A stretch of DNA of 64,000 bases from Vallitalea sp. (lineage in GTDB: Bacteria; Bacillota; Clostridia; Lachnospirales; Vallitaleaceae). Under the pieces are notes generated by a model. It was not told the origin of the DNA, searched no databases, and saw only the letters and a list, made by a program, of their open reading frames with translations. The stretch covers positions 1 to 64,000 of the forward strand of contig JAOARM010000034.1 in assembly GCA_025210515.1 (NCBI GenBank), in the 5' to 3' direction. This document shows, in pieces, positions 8,395 to 16,188 of the stretch (the first letter of the stretch is position 1; each line of letters starts with the position of its first letter). A program made the translations under genes and the position numbers.

Positions 8395-9306
8395 CTATTC
8401 CCCCTTAATTATTAAATATTTTTTTCTGTTGTTATATTCTTTAATTTTCTTCCATAATAATCCTCTGTTTGGTGCAAAAAATATACTTACAAATACTATT
8501 ATACTTATAACTAATACTATTGAAGGTCCTGTAGGCATATTTTCTATAGATGAACTAAGAATAGTTCCTAATATACCACTTAATGCTCCAAATATAGATG
8601 CAAGTACAACCATAATAGAAAGTTTGTTAGTCCATTGTCTAGCTGCAACACCAGGAGCTACTAACATGGCACTCATTAATATAACACCTACTGTTTGTAA
8701 TCCTATTATTATTGTTGTTACTATAAGACTAGCTAATAAAAAGTCAAGAATCTTAGTAGAAAAACCAATACTTCTTGCAAAATCATTATCAAAAGATAGT
8801 ATTTTTAATTCTTTCCAAAATATAACTATTAGTGCAATAATAACTATGCCAACTATAAATATTATTTTAACATCTCTTTTAAGCAATGTTGATGCTTGCC
8901 CAAATATAAAAGTTTCAAGACCTGCTTGGTTTGCATTAGGTATTTTTTGAATGTATGTTAACAATGTTAATCCCATACCAAAAAATACTGATAATATAAG
9001 GGCTAAAGCTGAATCAAATTTTATTCTAGAATGTTTATTAATTAATCCAACTATCCATGTAGCTAATAGCCCTGTTAATAATGCGCCAATTAACAGAATT
9101 AATGTATTTTTGCTACCACTTAATATAAAAGCAAGAGCAATACCAGGTAATGCAGCATGTGATACTGCATCCCCTAGCAAACTTTGTTTTTTGAGTACTG
9201 CAAAACTTCCTACTACACCACTAATTATACCTAATAGTGCAGATCCTAATGAAACTATTTGTAGTGTGTAATCTGTAAATATTATTCCTAAATCTATCAT
9301 ATACAT
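8395..9306 (-). CDS. Mn/Zn ABC transporter permease
   Basis: 303 residues, ABC-3 family integral membrane permease with about eight membrane segments and the typical 'LLGDAVSHAALPGIALAFIL' early segment. The start overlaps the ATPase stop as TAATG, so translation is coupled. It presumably pairs with the second permease as a heterodimeric channel fed by the binding lipoprotein and driven by the ATPase. Confidence 0.9.
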   Translation of the reverse strand: MYMIDLGIIFTDYTLQIVSLGSALLGIISGVVGSFAVLKKQSLLGDAVSHAALPGIALAFILSGSKNTLILLIGALLTGLLATWIVGLINKHSRIKFDSALALILSVFFGMGLTLLTYIQKIPNANQAGLETFIFGQASTLLKRDVKIIFIVGIVIIALIVIFWKELKILSFDNDFARSIGFSTKILDFLLASLIVTTIIIGLQTVGVILMSAMLVAPGVAARQWTNKLSIMVVLASIFGALSGILGTILSSSIENMPTGPSIVLVISIIVFVSIFFAPNRGLLWKKIKEYNNRKKYLIIKGE

Positions 9307-10049
9307 TACCTACCTTTTAATAGTTTACCTGTACTTTGATATGTTTTAATTAAGTTTTCATCAGTAAATGTTTCTTCAATAGGTCCACATGCTATAAGTT
9401 GGACATTAAGAAGTGTTACCCAATCAAAATATTCTTTTACAGTTTGTAAATCATGATGAACAACTATAACGGTTTTACCTTGTTTTCTCATTTCTTTCAA
9501 AATAGTAATGATAGCTTTTTCTGTTTTTGCATCTACTCCTTGGAAGGGTTCATCCATAAAGTAAATATCTGCATCTTGAACTATTGCTCTAGCTAAAAAA
9601 ACACGTTGTTGTTGTCCGCCAGATAACTGACTAATTTGTCTGTTTGCAAAATCTTCCATACCTACTTGTTTTAAAGCTTTTGTAGCTAATTCTTTATCTA
9701 AAGTACGTGGTCTTTTAATCCAACCTATATGACCATATCTTCCCATTAGTACAACGTCTAAAACTGTAGTTGGGAAATCCCAATCTACACTACCCCTTTG
9801 AGGTACATATCCTATATTTTTTCTTTGTTTTTTATAAGAATGCCCATTAAAAAGTGTATTACCAGATATAGGTTTTACTAAATCCAGCATAGCTTTTATT
9901 AATGTGGATTTACCTGCACCGTTAGGTCCGACTATAGCCATTAATACTCCTTTTGGAATCCTAAGATCAATATCCCAAAGTACTGGTTTCACCTGATAAG
10001 CTACAGTCATATCTTCTACTTCTATAACATAATTATTGGTACTAACCAT
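9306..10049 (-). CDS. Mn/Zn ABC transporter ATP-binding protein
   Basis: 247 residues. Walker A 'GPNGAGKST' (about 40-48), Q-loop 'YVPQRG', ABC signature 'LSGGQQQR' (about 143-150), Walker B 'DIYFMDEP' and the H-loop 'VHHDL' are all intact. It hydrolyses ATP to drive metal uptake by the two permeases encoded downstream. The order regulator, binding protein, ATPase, permease, permease matches tro/mnt loci. Confidence 0.93.
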   Translation of the reverse strand: MVSTNNYVIEVEDMTVAYQVKPVLWDIDLRIPKGVLMAIVGPNGAGKSTLIKAMLDLVKPISGNTLFNGHSYKKQRKNIGYVPQRGSVDWDFPTTVLDVVLMGRYGHIGWIKRPRTLDKELATKALKQVGMEDFANRQISQLSGGQQQRVFLARAIVQDADIYFMDEPFQGVDAKTEKAIITILKEMRKQGKTVIVVHHDLQTVKEYFDWVTLLNVQLIACGPIEETFTDENLIKTYQSTGKLLKGR

Positions 10050-10076
10050 AATGGTACCTCCTTTTTTCTTATGTGT

Positions 10077-11003
10077 TTATTTGAGTGCATCAACTATAGT
10101 ATTAACATTACTTTTTACAGTTCCTATATAAGTTTCTGCATCAGTTCCTGTACTTCCTAGAGAATCTGAATATAGTTCTCCGCCAATCTCAACTTCAAAT
10201 CCTCTTGCACTTACAGCTTCTTGTAATGCTTCAACATTTTTCTTAGGTACAGATGATTCAATAAATATAGCGCTTATTTTATGTTCTACAATAAAATCTG
10301 CTAGTGCGCTTACATCTCCTGTGCCAGCTTCTGAAGCAGTTGAAATACCTTGTAATCCTTTAACTTGTAGACCATAAGTTTTACCAAAATATTCAAATGC
10401 GTCATGAGCAGTAATTAATATTCGTTTGCTTTCTGGAAGTTCATCAATTCTTGATTGAACGTATTCGTGAAGTTCATCTAGTTCTTTAATATAGGCTTCA
10501 TAGTTTTCATTATAAGTTACTTCATTCTCTTTATCAAAATTAATTAAACCGTCTCTAACCACTTTGGCAGCATCTTTCCAGATTAGAACATTGAACCATA
10601 TATGTGGATCATGAGTTTCATTTTCACTTATTATTAAATCTTCTTCTTTAATACCTGACGCAATTTCAATTACTAGCTTATCTTCACTATTAAGATTTTC
10701 AAATATTTCTCCCATCTTTCCTTCAAGATGTAATCCATTATATATAACTATATCAGCATTATGCATTAATGATACATCTCCAGCACTAGCTTTATACAGA
10801 TGAGGGTCAATTCCTGGTCCCATAAGTCGTTGAACACTTACATTATCTCCACCAATTATACTAACTAAATCAGCTATCATAGTAGTTGTAGCTACTATGT
10901 TATGTTTTCCCTCTACATTAGACACCTTTTTACTATTATTACAAGCAGTTACTCCTAGTGATAATACTAGAACCATAAATAAAATAAATAATTTGTTTTT
11001 CAT
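10077..11003 (-). CDS. TroA/MntA-type metal-binding lipoprotein
   Basis: 308 residues with a lipoprotein signal peptide ending in a lipobox before C21. Cluster A-I metal-binding fold. Ligands by comparison with TroA of Treponema: H68 (DPHLYKAS), H134 (DPHIWF), H200 (AHDAFEYFG) and D280 (LYSDSLG). The third ligand is His, as in TroA, and not Glu as in PsaA. There is no His-rich loop of the high-affinity ZnuA kind. Together with the MntR-type regulator this suggests manganese, or Mn/Zn, capture at the outer face of the membrane. Confidence 0.9.
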   Translation of the reverse strand: MKNKLFILFMVLVLSLGVTACNNSKKVSNVEGKHNIVATTTMIADLVSIIGGDNVSVQRLMGPGIDPHLYKASAGDVSLMHNADIVIYNGLHLEGKMGEIFENLNSEDKLVIEIASGIKEEDLIISENETHDPHIWFNVLIWKDAAKVVRDGLINFDKENEVTYNENYEAYIKELDELHEYVQSRIDELPESKRILITAHDAFEYFGKTYGLQVKGLQGISTASEAGTGDVSALADFIVEHKISAIFIESSVPKKNVEALQEAVSARGFEVEIGGELYSDSLGSTGTDAETYIGTVKSNVNTIVDALK

Positions 11004-11026
11004 AATAAAACCTCCTATAAATTAAT

Positions 11027-11446
11027 TTAATCTCTTTCATCAAGCTTAGGTATATATCTTCCATGGGGACATTGCTTTGGTTCATCTAGAAATTTATACA
11101 GACGTTCTTCTAGTAAAGATGAAGTAACATGTTCTAGTTTCTCAGCTTCTTCATGTACTTGTTCCCATGTATATCCTAATTTTTCATGTAAAAAATATTC
11201 CCATAATCTATGAATTCTTATAAGTCTTATACCTATTTCTCTACCTTTATTAGTCAACTTACTTCCTTTATATGGAATATACTCCACTAAGCCTTTATTA
11301 ACAAGCTTTTTAATTGTTTCATTAACAGTTTGTGGTGTATGAGCAAATTTTGTCACAAGTTTTTTATTACTAAGATATTCATGATCATTGGCATCTTCGA
11401 GGGCTACTATAACTTTAATATAGTCCTGTTCAGCTCTTGTTAACAC
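11027..11446 (-). CDS. mntR: MntR/DtxR-family metal-dependent repressor
   Basis: 139 residues: an N-terminal winged helix (about 5-65, recognition helix 'TPQTVNETIKKLVNKG') and a dimerisation/metal domain (about 70-139). H79, E102, E105 and H106 lie where DtxR-family metal ligands are; having Glu at 102, where DtxR has Cys, is the manganese-type signature of MntR. The start codon is GTG, preceded by AAGGGAG. It is the first gene of the importer operon and a perfect palindrome lies across its transcription start, so autorepression by Mn2+ is likely. Confidence 0.88.
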   Translation of the reverse strand: MLTRAEQDYIKVIVALEDANDHEYLSNKKLVTKFAHTPQTVNETIKKLVNKGLVEYIPYKGSKLTNKGREIGIRLIRIHRLWEYFLHEKLGYTWEQVHEEAEKLEHVTSSLLEERLYKFLDEPKQCPHGRYIPKLDERD

Positions 11447-11466
11447 GTAATCACTCCCTTTAAATT

Positions 11467-11492
11467 ATATGTTAAGGTTTACCTTAACATAT
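11467..11492. promoter_or_regulatory. Palindromic operator for the MntR-type repressor
   Basis: Perfect inverted repeat ATATGTTAAGGT (11467-11478), TT, ACCTTAACATAT (11481-11492). It sits just downstream of the -10 box, at the transcription start of the operon. The AAGGT/ACCTT half-sites resemble DtxR-family operators. Confidence 0.85.
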
Positions 11493-11502
11493 GCTTAATG
11501 TA

Positions 11503-11531
11503 ATTATACACTACATGATAATGAATGTCAA
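11503..11531 (-). promoter_or_regulatory. Consensus sigma-A promoter of the metal-transport operon
   Basis: On the minus strand, TTGACA (11526-11531) and TATAAT (11503-11508) both match consensus exactly with a 17-bp spacer. A promoter this strong fits tight repression by the operator directly downstream. Confidence 0.85.
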
Positions 11532-11684
11532 TATATAATAATTATTATGTACAAGCTATTATAAAGAAATAAATATGATAGGTATAATAACCAATATAAT
11601 TTTTGATATAATGATTATAAAAATGTTGAAAGTTAGATGAGAGATGAAAAAATAGACTTCGTTATTTATTGGAAAAAATATTAT

Positions 11685-11717
11685 AATATAAAAAACGCCT
11701 CTATAAATAGAGACGTT
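11685..11717 (-). terminator. Terminator after the glycyl radical activase
   Basis: Stem AACGCCTCTA (11694-11703) with TAGAGACGTT (11708-11717), followed on the minus strand by TTTTTTATATT. It closes the two-gene glycyl radical enzyme operon. Confidence 0.85.
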
Positions 11718-11721
11718 TCTT

Positions 11722-12639
11722 TTATCCACCTATTTTACATATAAATCCTTCTTTTTCAAACATATCTTTTATTGATTCTATATGTTTTTCTTCAGGAGTT
11801 AGTTTATCTTTTAATAAATAATCATATCCTAAGTAATCATATTTATTAATTCCTAATCTGTGATATGGAAGTATATGTACTTCTTTAATTAATTGTAATT
11901 CTTTCATAAAGTTAATGGTTTTACTAATATTTTCGTCAGTATCATTAACAGAAGGTATTAAAGGTATTCTAATAATTACTTCTTTTCCTGTATTTACAAT
12001 ATGTTTTATGTTATTAAGGATTAAATCATTTGATTGTCCTGTATATACTTTGTGTAACTTACTATTCATCACTTTTATATCAAGTAATACTAAATCAACA
12101 TATTCTAATACTTTATTTATTGATTCTAATGATGCAAAAGAAGTTGTTTCTATAGAAGTATTATAACCAGCATTTTTACACGCTTTTAGAAGTTCAGTAG
12201 CAAACTCTGGTTGGGATAAAGCTTCACCACCTGATAAAGTAACTCCACCATTTGAGTGCTTATAATATACAGAATCCTTCTGTATTTCTGTAAATACTTC
12301 TTTTACAGTTATCTCTTTACCAATCATTTGAAGTGCATTTGCATAGCATACTTCAACACATTTTCCACAAGCTATACACTTTGTATGTATTATTTTCTTA
12401 TTTTCTAAGTCTATTGCACCTGTAGGACATACTTGGATGCATTTTCTACAGTCAATACAATTATTTTTAATATACATTATCTGATTATTTTTCATTTGTG
12501 ATTCTGGATTACAACACCATTTACATCTTAGAGGACATCCTTTAAAAAATATAATAGTTCTAATACCAGGGCCATCATGTAGTGAAAAACGTTGAATATC
12601 ATATATTATACCTGTTTTATTCCACATTATTTCAGACAT
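11722..12639 (-). CDS. Glycyl radical enzyme activating protein (radical SAM)
   Basis: 305 residues. The radical SAM cluster motif is C-x3-C-x2-C in 'GCPLRCKWC' (about 35-43), followed by an inserted pair of ferredoxin-type 4Fe-4S motifs (CIDCRKC..CP and CIACGKC..C, about 56-100), then the SAM-binding barrel ('SGGEAL', about 138-143). It reduces SAM to a 5'-deoxyadenosyl radical that abstracts hydrogen from the partner enzyme's glycine. The two extra clusters are typical of activases of PFL2, glycerol dehydratase and similar enzymes rather than of pyruvate formate-lyase itself. It lies 15 bp downstream of its partner. Confidence 0.92.
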   Translation of the reverse strand: MSEIMWNKTGIIYDIQRFSLHDGPGIRTIIFFKGCPLRCKWCCNPESQMKNNQIMYIKNNCIDCRKCIQVCPTGAIDLENKKIIHTKCIACGKCVEVCYANALQMIGKEITVKEVFTEIQKDSVYYKHSNGGVTLSGGEALSQPEFATELLKACKNAGYNTSIETTSFASLESINKVLEYVDLVLLDIKVMNSKLHKVYTGQSNDLILNNIKHIVNTGKEVIIRIPLIPSVNDTDENISKTINFMKELQLIKEVHILPYHRLGINKYDYLGYDYLLKDKLTPEEKHIESIKDMFEKEGFICKIGG

Positions 12640-12654
12640 AAGAGCACTCCTTTT

Positions 12655-15159
12655 CTATATCATTTGTTCGGTTCTATTAATAATATCGTCTTGAACAGAT
12701 TTATCTAATGTAACAAATTGAGCACTATAGCCTGCAACTCTAACTACTAAATTAATGTACTTTTCAGGATTTTTTTGAGCTTCTAATAGAATTTCTTTAC
12801 TTACGACGTTAAATTGAACATGCATTCCTTTTTTATCAAAATAACCTCTTATTAAACTAATTATATTATATAGTCCTTTATCCCCTTTTAATACTGATGG
12901 ATGAAATTTCTGATTTAATAGTGTTCCATTTGACGCAATAAAATGATCTATTTTCGCAACTGAGTTCATTGCTCCAGTAGGGCCTTTTCTATCCATTCCA
13001 GCAGATGGTGAAACTCCGTCTGCAAGAGGAGTATATGCTTTTCTTCCATCTGGGGTTGCTCCAACGGCTGCACCCATTGCAACATTTATAGATGCTGGAT
13101 ATAATCCTGGTTGGAAAATACCTCCTCTTGGGTTTTTGTATTTTTCAACTTCTCGACAATATATTAATCCGGCAGTTTTAGTTAAGTAATCTACTTCATC
13201 AATATCATTACCAAATTTAGGTGACTTATTAATAAGCATCTGGCGTACGTATTCTCCGTTATTATATGTACCTATATTAAAGTTATTATTACTTATAGAT
13301 ACATCTTCTTTACCAAGAATAGATTTAACTTCTTTAGTTATTATTTCAATAATTTCTTGAGTATTATGTTTATTATCACTTCCGAAGTCAGAATCTAATA
13401 CATTTTTCAGATCACTAAGATTTATTTTCTTCTCATCAAATACTAGTTTTTTAATTACTTCAAGTGAATCTCCAACATTAGCAATCCCTACTCCTTGTGG
13501 CCCTGTAAAGTTATAATGTGCACCACCTTCTTGAAGAGATTTACCCTCTTTAATACAATCATCTACAAGTGCAGATAAGAAAGGTTGAGGAGCTCTTTGA
13601 GCATGTGCTATATCAACACTATTTTCCGCATTAGCTAGAAGCATAACAAAGTATTCCATTTGTTTTTCATATGCTTTTAGAACATCTTCAAAACAATTAA
13701 ATTCAGTAAACTCGCCTGTTTCTAATCCAACTTGTAAATTATTATTTTTACCATTATTAATAGTTATTTCAAGAGCTTTGGCAAGATTAAAAAATCCAGA
13801 GTCATGCCATCCTTCAGTTTTACCACCTTTTTGTGGTTCAACACATCCAATAATACCATAATCTCTTGCATCTTCAATAGTTAAACCTCTACTAATAAGT
13901 GATGGTATAACTAGTTCGTCATTATAGTATGCAGGCATTCCTATACCTATTCTTGTAATTTCGGCGGCTTTGTACATTATTTCGTCAGGACTTTTATTCC
14001 AAACTCTTAGAGATATTGAAGGCTGAGGAAGTCGTACATGATTACTAGCTTCTAGACACATAAATGACAGCTCATTAGTTGCGTCTGTTCCATCTATCTT
14101 TTGACCGCCAACGATTAAGTTTTGGAATAATGGATAGCCACCAAAGGCTTTAGTAGAAGCTTCATCTCTTACTTTATTAATTTCGTTAAGTTTAATAAAC
14201 ATACAATCAATTAATTCTTGCATAAATTCGTATGATGAACTACCACTTTCTATATCTCTCTTGAAAAATGGATACATATATTGATCAAAACGCATAGGAG
14301 AAATAGAATGACCATTAGATTCTATTTGAATAACTGCATGAACAAACCAAAATGATTGAATTGCTTCATAGAAATTAGTAGCTGGATTAGCTGGTACTCT
14401 TCTACAGTTTTGTTCAATTAATAATAGTTCTTTTTTTCTATGTACATCAGTAGTATTTTGCGCTAATTGTTTTGCTTTATCTGCAAATCTATTAGCAAAT
14501 ATTATTATAGCGTTACATGATATAATAACTGATTCTAAGAACTGTCTTTTTTTAATAAAATCTCCTTCAGTAATATCTAGATTAAGAAGTTGTTCTTGTG
14601 CTTCGTTAATTATACCTTTGAAACCCATTTTTAATACTTTTTCATAATCTACAGAGATATGTCCTACTCCATTATATAGATAATTATTAACTGTAAAAAC
14701 ATCAGCATTCATAACATTAATAGTTTCATCTAACATATATGATAAAGCTAGTTCACTAACTGTTTTTCCTTTCCAGTAAGGGAATATGCTTTTTAGTTGG
14801 TTTTTAGATTCTTCTGATATTATGAAAACATCACCTTGACGATCACTAATTCTATCCAATTCATCAAGAAGCCATTGATTAGAAAACTCTGGAAAGACTT
14901 GTGAACTTCTAGGTTTTTTAGTAAGGTTCCCTACAACTAATTCTTCATCTCTAATAACTATCGGTTGATTCTTTAATATTTCTTCTAAAGCTAGTGCTCT
15001 ACGAAGTACATAAGGTTTATCTTCTGTTTCCATATAAGATTTAGTTAATAGTATAGCTCTTTCAGTCTCAATCTCTGGAGTCGATTCAATTAGTTCCTTA
15101 ATTAAATTTTGTATTCTTTTAGTTGGTTGCGTCGTTTTTCTTACAACATCCCAGCTCAT
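12655..15159 (-). CDS. Glycyl radical enzyme, PFL2/glycerol dehydratase-like, substrate unknown
   Basis: 834 residues, full length for the family. The active-site cysteine lies in 'GCVEPQ', and the C-terminal glycyl radical motif is 'RVAGYSAQF' with G810 as the radical carrier. The C-V-E motif (Cys, and Glu as general base) is shared by the dehydratase/lyase branch (glycerol dehydratase, choline TMA-lyase, hydroxyproline dehydratase) and differs from the C-C pair of pyruvate formate-lyase. No microcompartment, proC, aldehyde dehydrogenase or transporter gene is adjacent, so the substrate is not revealed. It is oxygen-sensitive by nature, which fits an anaerobe. Confidence 0.9.
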   Translation of the reverse strand: MSWDVVRKTTQPTKRIQNLIKELIESTPEIETERAILLTKSYMETEDKPYVLRRALALEEILKNQPIVIRDEELVVGNLTKKPRSSQVFPEFSNQWLLDELDRISDRQGDVFIISEESKNQLKSIFPYWKGKTVSELALSYMLDETINVMNADVFTVNNYLYNGVGHISVDYEKVLKMGFKGIINEAQEQLLNLDITEGDFIKKRQFLESVIISCNAIIIFANRFADKAKQLAQNTTDVHRKKELLLIEQNCRRVPANPATNFYEAIQSFWFVHAVIQIESNGHSISPMRFDQYMYPFFKRDIESGSSSYEFMQELIDCMFIKLNEINKVRDEASTKAFGGYPLFQNLIVGGQKIDGTDATNELSFMCLEASNHVRLPQPSISLRVWNKSPDEIMYKAAEITRIGIGMPAYYNDELVIPSLISRGLTIEDARDYGIIGCVEPQKGGKTEGWHDSGFFNLAKALEITINNGKNNNLQVGLETGEFTEFNCFEDVLKAYEKQMEYFVMLLANAENSVDIAHAQRAPQPFLSALVDDCIKEGKSLQEGGAHYNFTGPQGVGIANVGDSLEVIKKLVFDEKKINLSDLKNVLDSDFGSDNKHNTQEIIEIITKEVKSILGKEDVSISNNNFNIGTYNNGEYVRQMLINKSPKFGNDIDEVDYLTKTAGLIYCREVEKYKNPRGGIFQPGLYPASINVAMGAAVGATPDGRKAYTPLADGVSPSAGMDRKGPTGAMNSVAKIDHFIASNGTLLNQKFHPSVLKGDKGLYNIISLIRGYFDKKGMHVQFNVVSKEILLEAQKNPEKYINLVVRVAGYSAQFVTLDKSVQDDIINRTEQMI

Positions 15160-15352
15160 GGTTAACTAACCTCCTTATAATATAAAATCCACTTTTATAA
15201 GCAGATGAAATTCATAATTTGCAAGTGTTGCATATTTTTCCATAAACAAATTATTGTATAAATATATAATACCACGAAAAACAACAGAAATCAACACAAA
15301 CAAATACAAAACAATAAACAACACAGATTGATTGTGAAAATAATTGCATAGC

Positions 15353-15396
15353 AAAAAAAGCATTGGTAAGAGGTTATTATAACTCTACCAATGCTT
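15353..15396 (-). terminator. Terminator of the Spo0E-like gene
   Basis: Stem AGCATTGGTA (15359-15368) with TACCAATGCT (15386-15395), extended by GAG/CTC across one bulged base, then seven U residues on the minus transcript. It stands 7 bp after the stop at 15403. Confidence 0.88.
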
Positions 15397-15402
15397 AAAT
15401 AC

Positions 15403-15579
15403 TTATAATTCTGTATACTTAACAATTAGCCTGTCCAAGCTTTGACTCGTTTTTACTACAAATTCTCTATCTATATTTTCTTCAATCATTTTGTGTAATT
15501 GGTTTCGTACTTTTTCAATTTCTTTTTCTAAAATTCTTTTTTGTGGGATGTTTATACTATGTAATGAATTTTTAATCAT
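15403..15579 (-). CDS. Spo0E-like aspartyl-phosphate phosphatase
   Basis: 58 residues. It begins MIKNSLHSINIPQKRILEKE, carries a helical pair, and ends TSQSLDRLIVKYTEL. The S-Q-x-L-D at 44-49 is the signature of the Spo0E family, which dephosphorylates Spo0A~P and delays sporulation. The size and two-helix layout fit. AAAAGGAG directly abuts the ATG, an unusually short spacing, but a TAA lies in frame three codons upstream, so no earlier start is possible. A strong terminator follows. Its target is inferred from the family. Confidence 0.85.
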   Translation of the reverse strand: MIKNSLHSINIPQKRILEKEIEKVRNQLHKMIEENIDREFVVKTSQSLDRLIVKYTEL

Positions 15580-15916
15580 CTCCTTTTATAAATTGGATAA
15601 TTTCATAATTAATTATGAAATACTTAAAATAGATAAATTTTTAATTAAAAGAACAGAAATCAAATAATTATGAAATGTTGTAAAATATAATTATTACTTG
15701 ATATATATTATTATATGATATTTTATATAATAAATCAATACCTTACCTGATATTTGAATGCATTATTTTATGTTATTGAATGAAATATTGCATATAGTAT
15801 ACAGTATTAAAATGCAATATTTTTCATGGATATGAGTTAAGTAAAAGTACAATAATAAATATATTATAGTATTAATCTTAATATTATAATAGCATAATTG
15901 AAAGGAGGCTAAATAT
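15580..15916. other. Intergenic region with a 20-bp palindrome and a hairpin
   Basis: Divergent region between the Spo0E-like gene and the small plus-strand gene. TTTCATAATTAATTATGAAA (15601-15620) is a perfect 20-bp palindrome 22 bp before the Spo0E-like start, and its half AATTATGAAAT recurs at 15666-15676, which suggests an operator. A second inverted repeat, AAATATTGCAT (15783-15793) with ATGCAATATTT (15812-15822), is followed by T residues on the plus strand. Confidence 0.55.
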
Positions 15917-16069
15917 ATGAATGTCTATTCTACTGAAAACAGCGAAAAAATAAAAAGAACTATAAAAAACAACGGGAAATATGATGCAGAATTTGGTGAG
16001 TCACAAATGGAAGAATATGAGCATAGAAGTAAACAAATTGATAGAGATGAAGAAAATACAGCATATTAA
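15917..16069 (+). CDS. Small hydrophilic protein, unknown (possible spore protein)
   Basis: 50 residues (starts MNVYSTENSEKIKRT, ends RDEENTAY) behind a near-perfect ribosome site AAAGGAGG. It is highly charged, without membrane segment or cysteine. The segment KYDAEFGE resembles the E-F-A/G-x-E cleavage site that germination protease recognises in small acid-soluble spore proteins, and the neighbour is Spo0E-like, so a spore role is possible. I do not recognise a family. Confidence 0.6.
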   Translation: MNVYSTENSEKIKRTIKNNGKYDAEFGESQMEEYEHRSKQIDRDEENTAY

Positions 16070-16079
16070 TAATTAGTCA

Positions 16080-16146
16080 AGGGTAATATTAATATAAATA
16101 TTGGCTAACATGAGTTAGTAGCATAGTTATATATTAATATTACCCT
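16080..16146. repeat. Long imperfectly nested inverted repeat (17-bp arms)
   Basis: Arms 16080-16096 and 16130-16146 are perfect reverse complements (17 bp). The 33-nt loop contains a second hairpin, CTAAC (16105-16109) with GTTAG (16114-16118). It lies between the small plus-strand gene and the convergent pyrC-like gene. It could act as a terminator for both, although no U-run follows either arm. Confidence 0.75.
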
Positions 16147-16188
16147 ATAATAAAGAAATATATTATATAATAATTAACTTATTAAGTA

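Noticed and set aside
15175..15363. 62-codon hydrophobic frame on the minus strand upstream of the glycyl radical enzyme
   Set aside because: No ribosome site, and it runs into the terminator of the Spo0E-like gene; it is AT-rich read-through.
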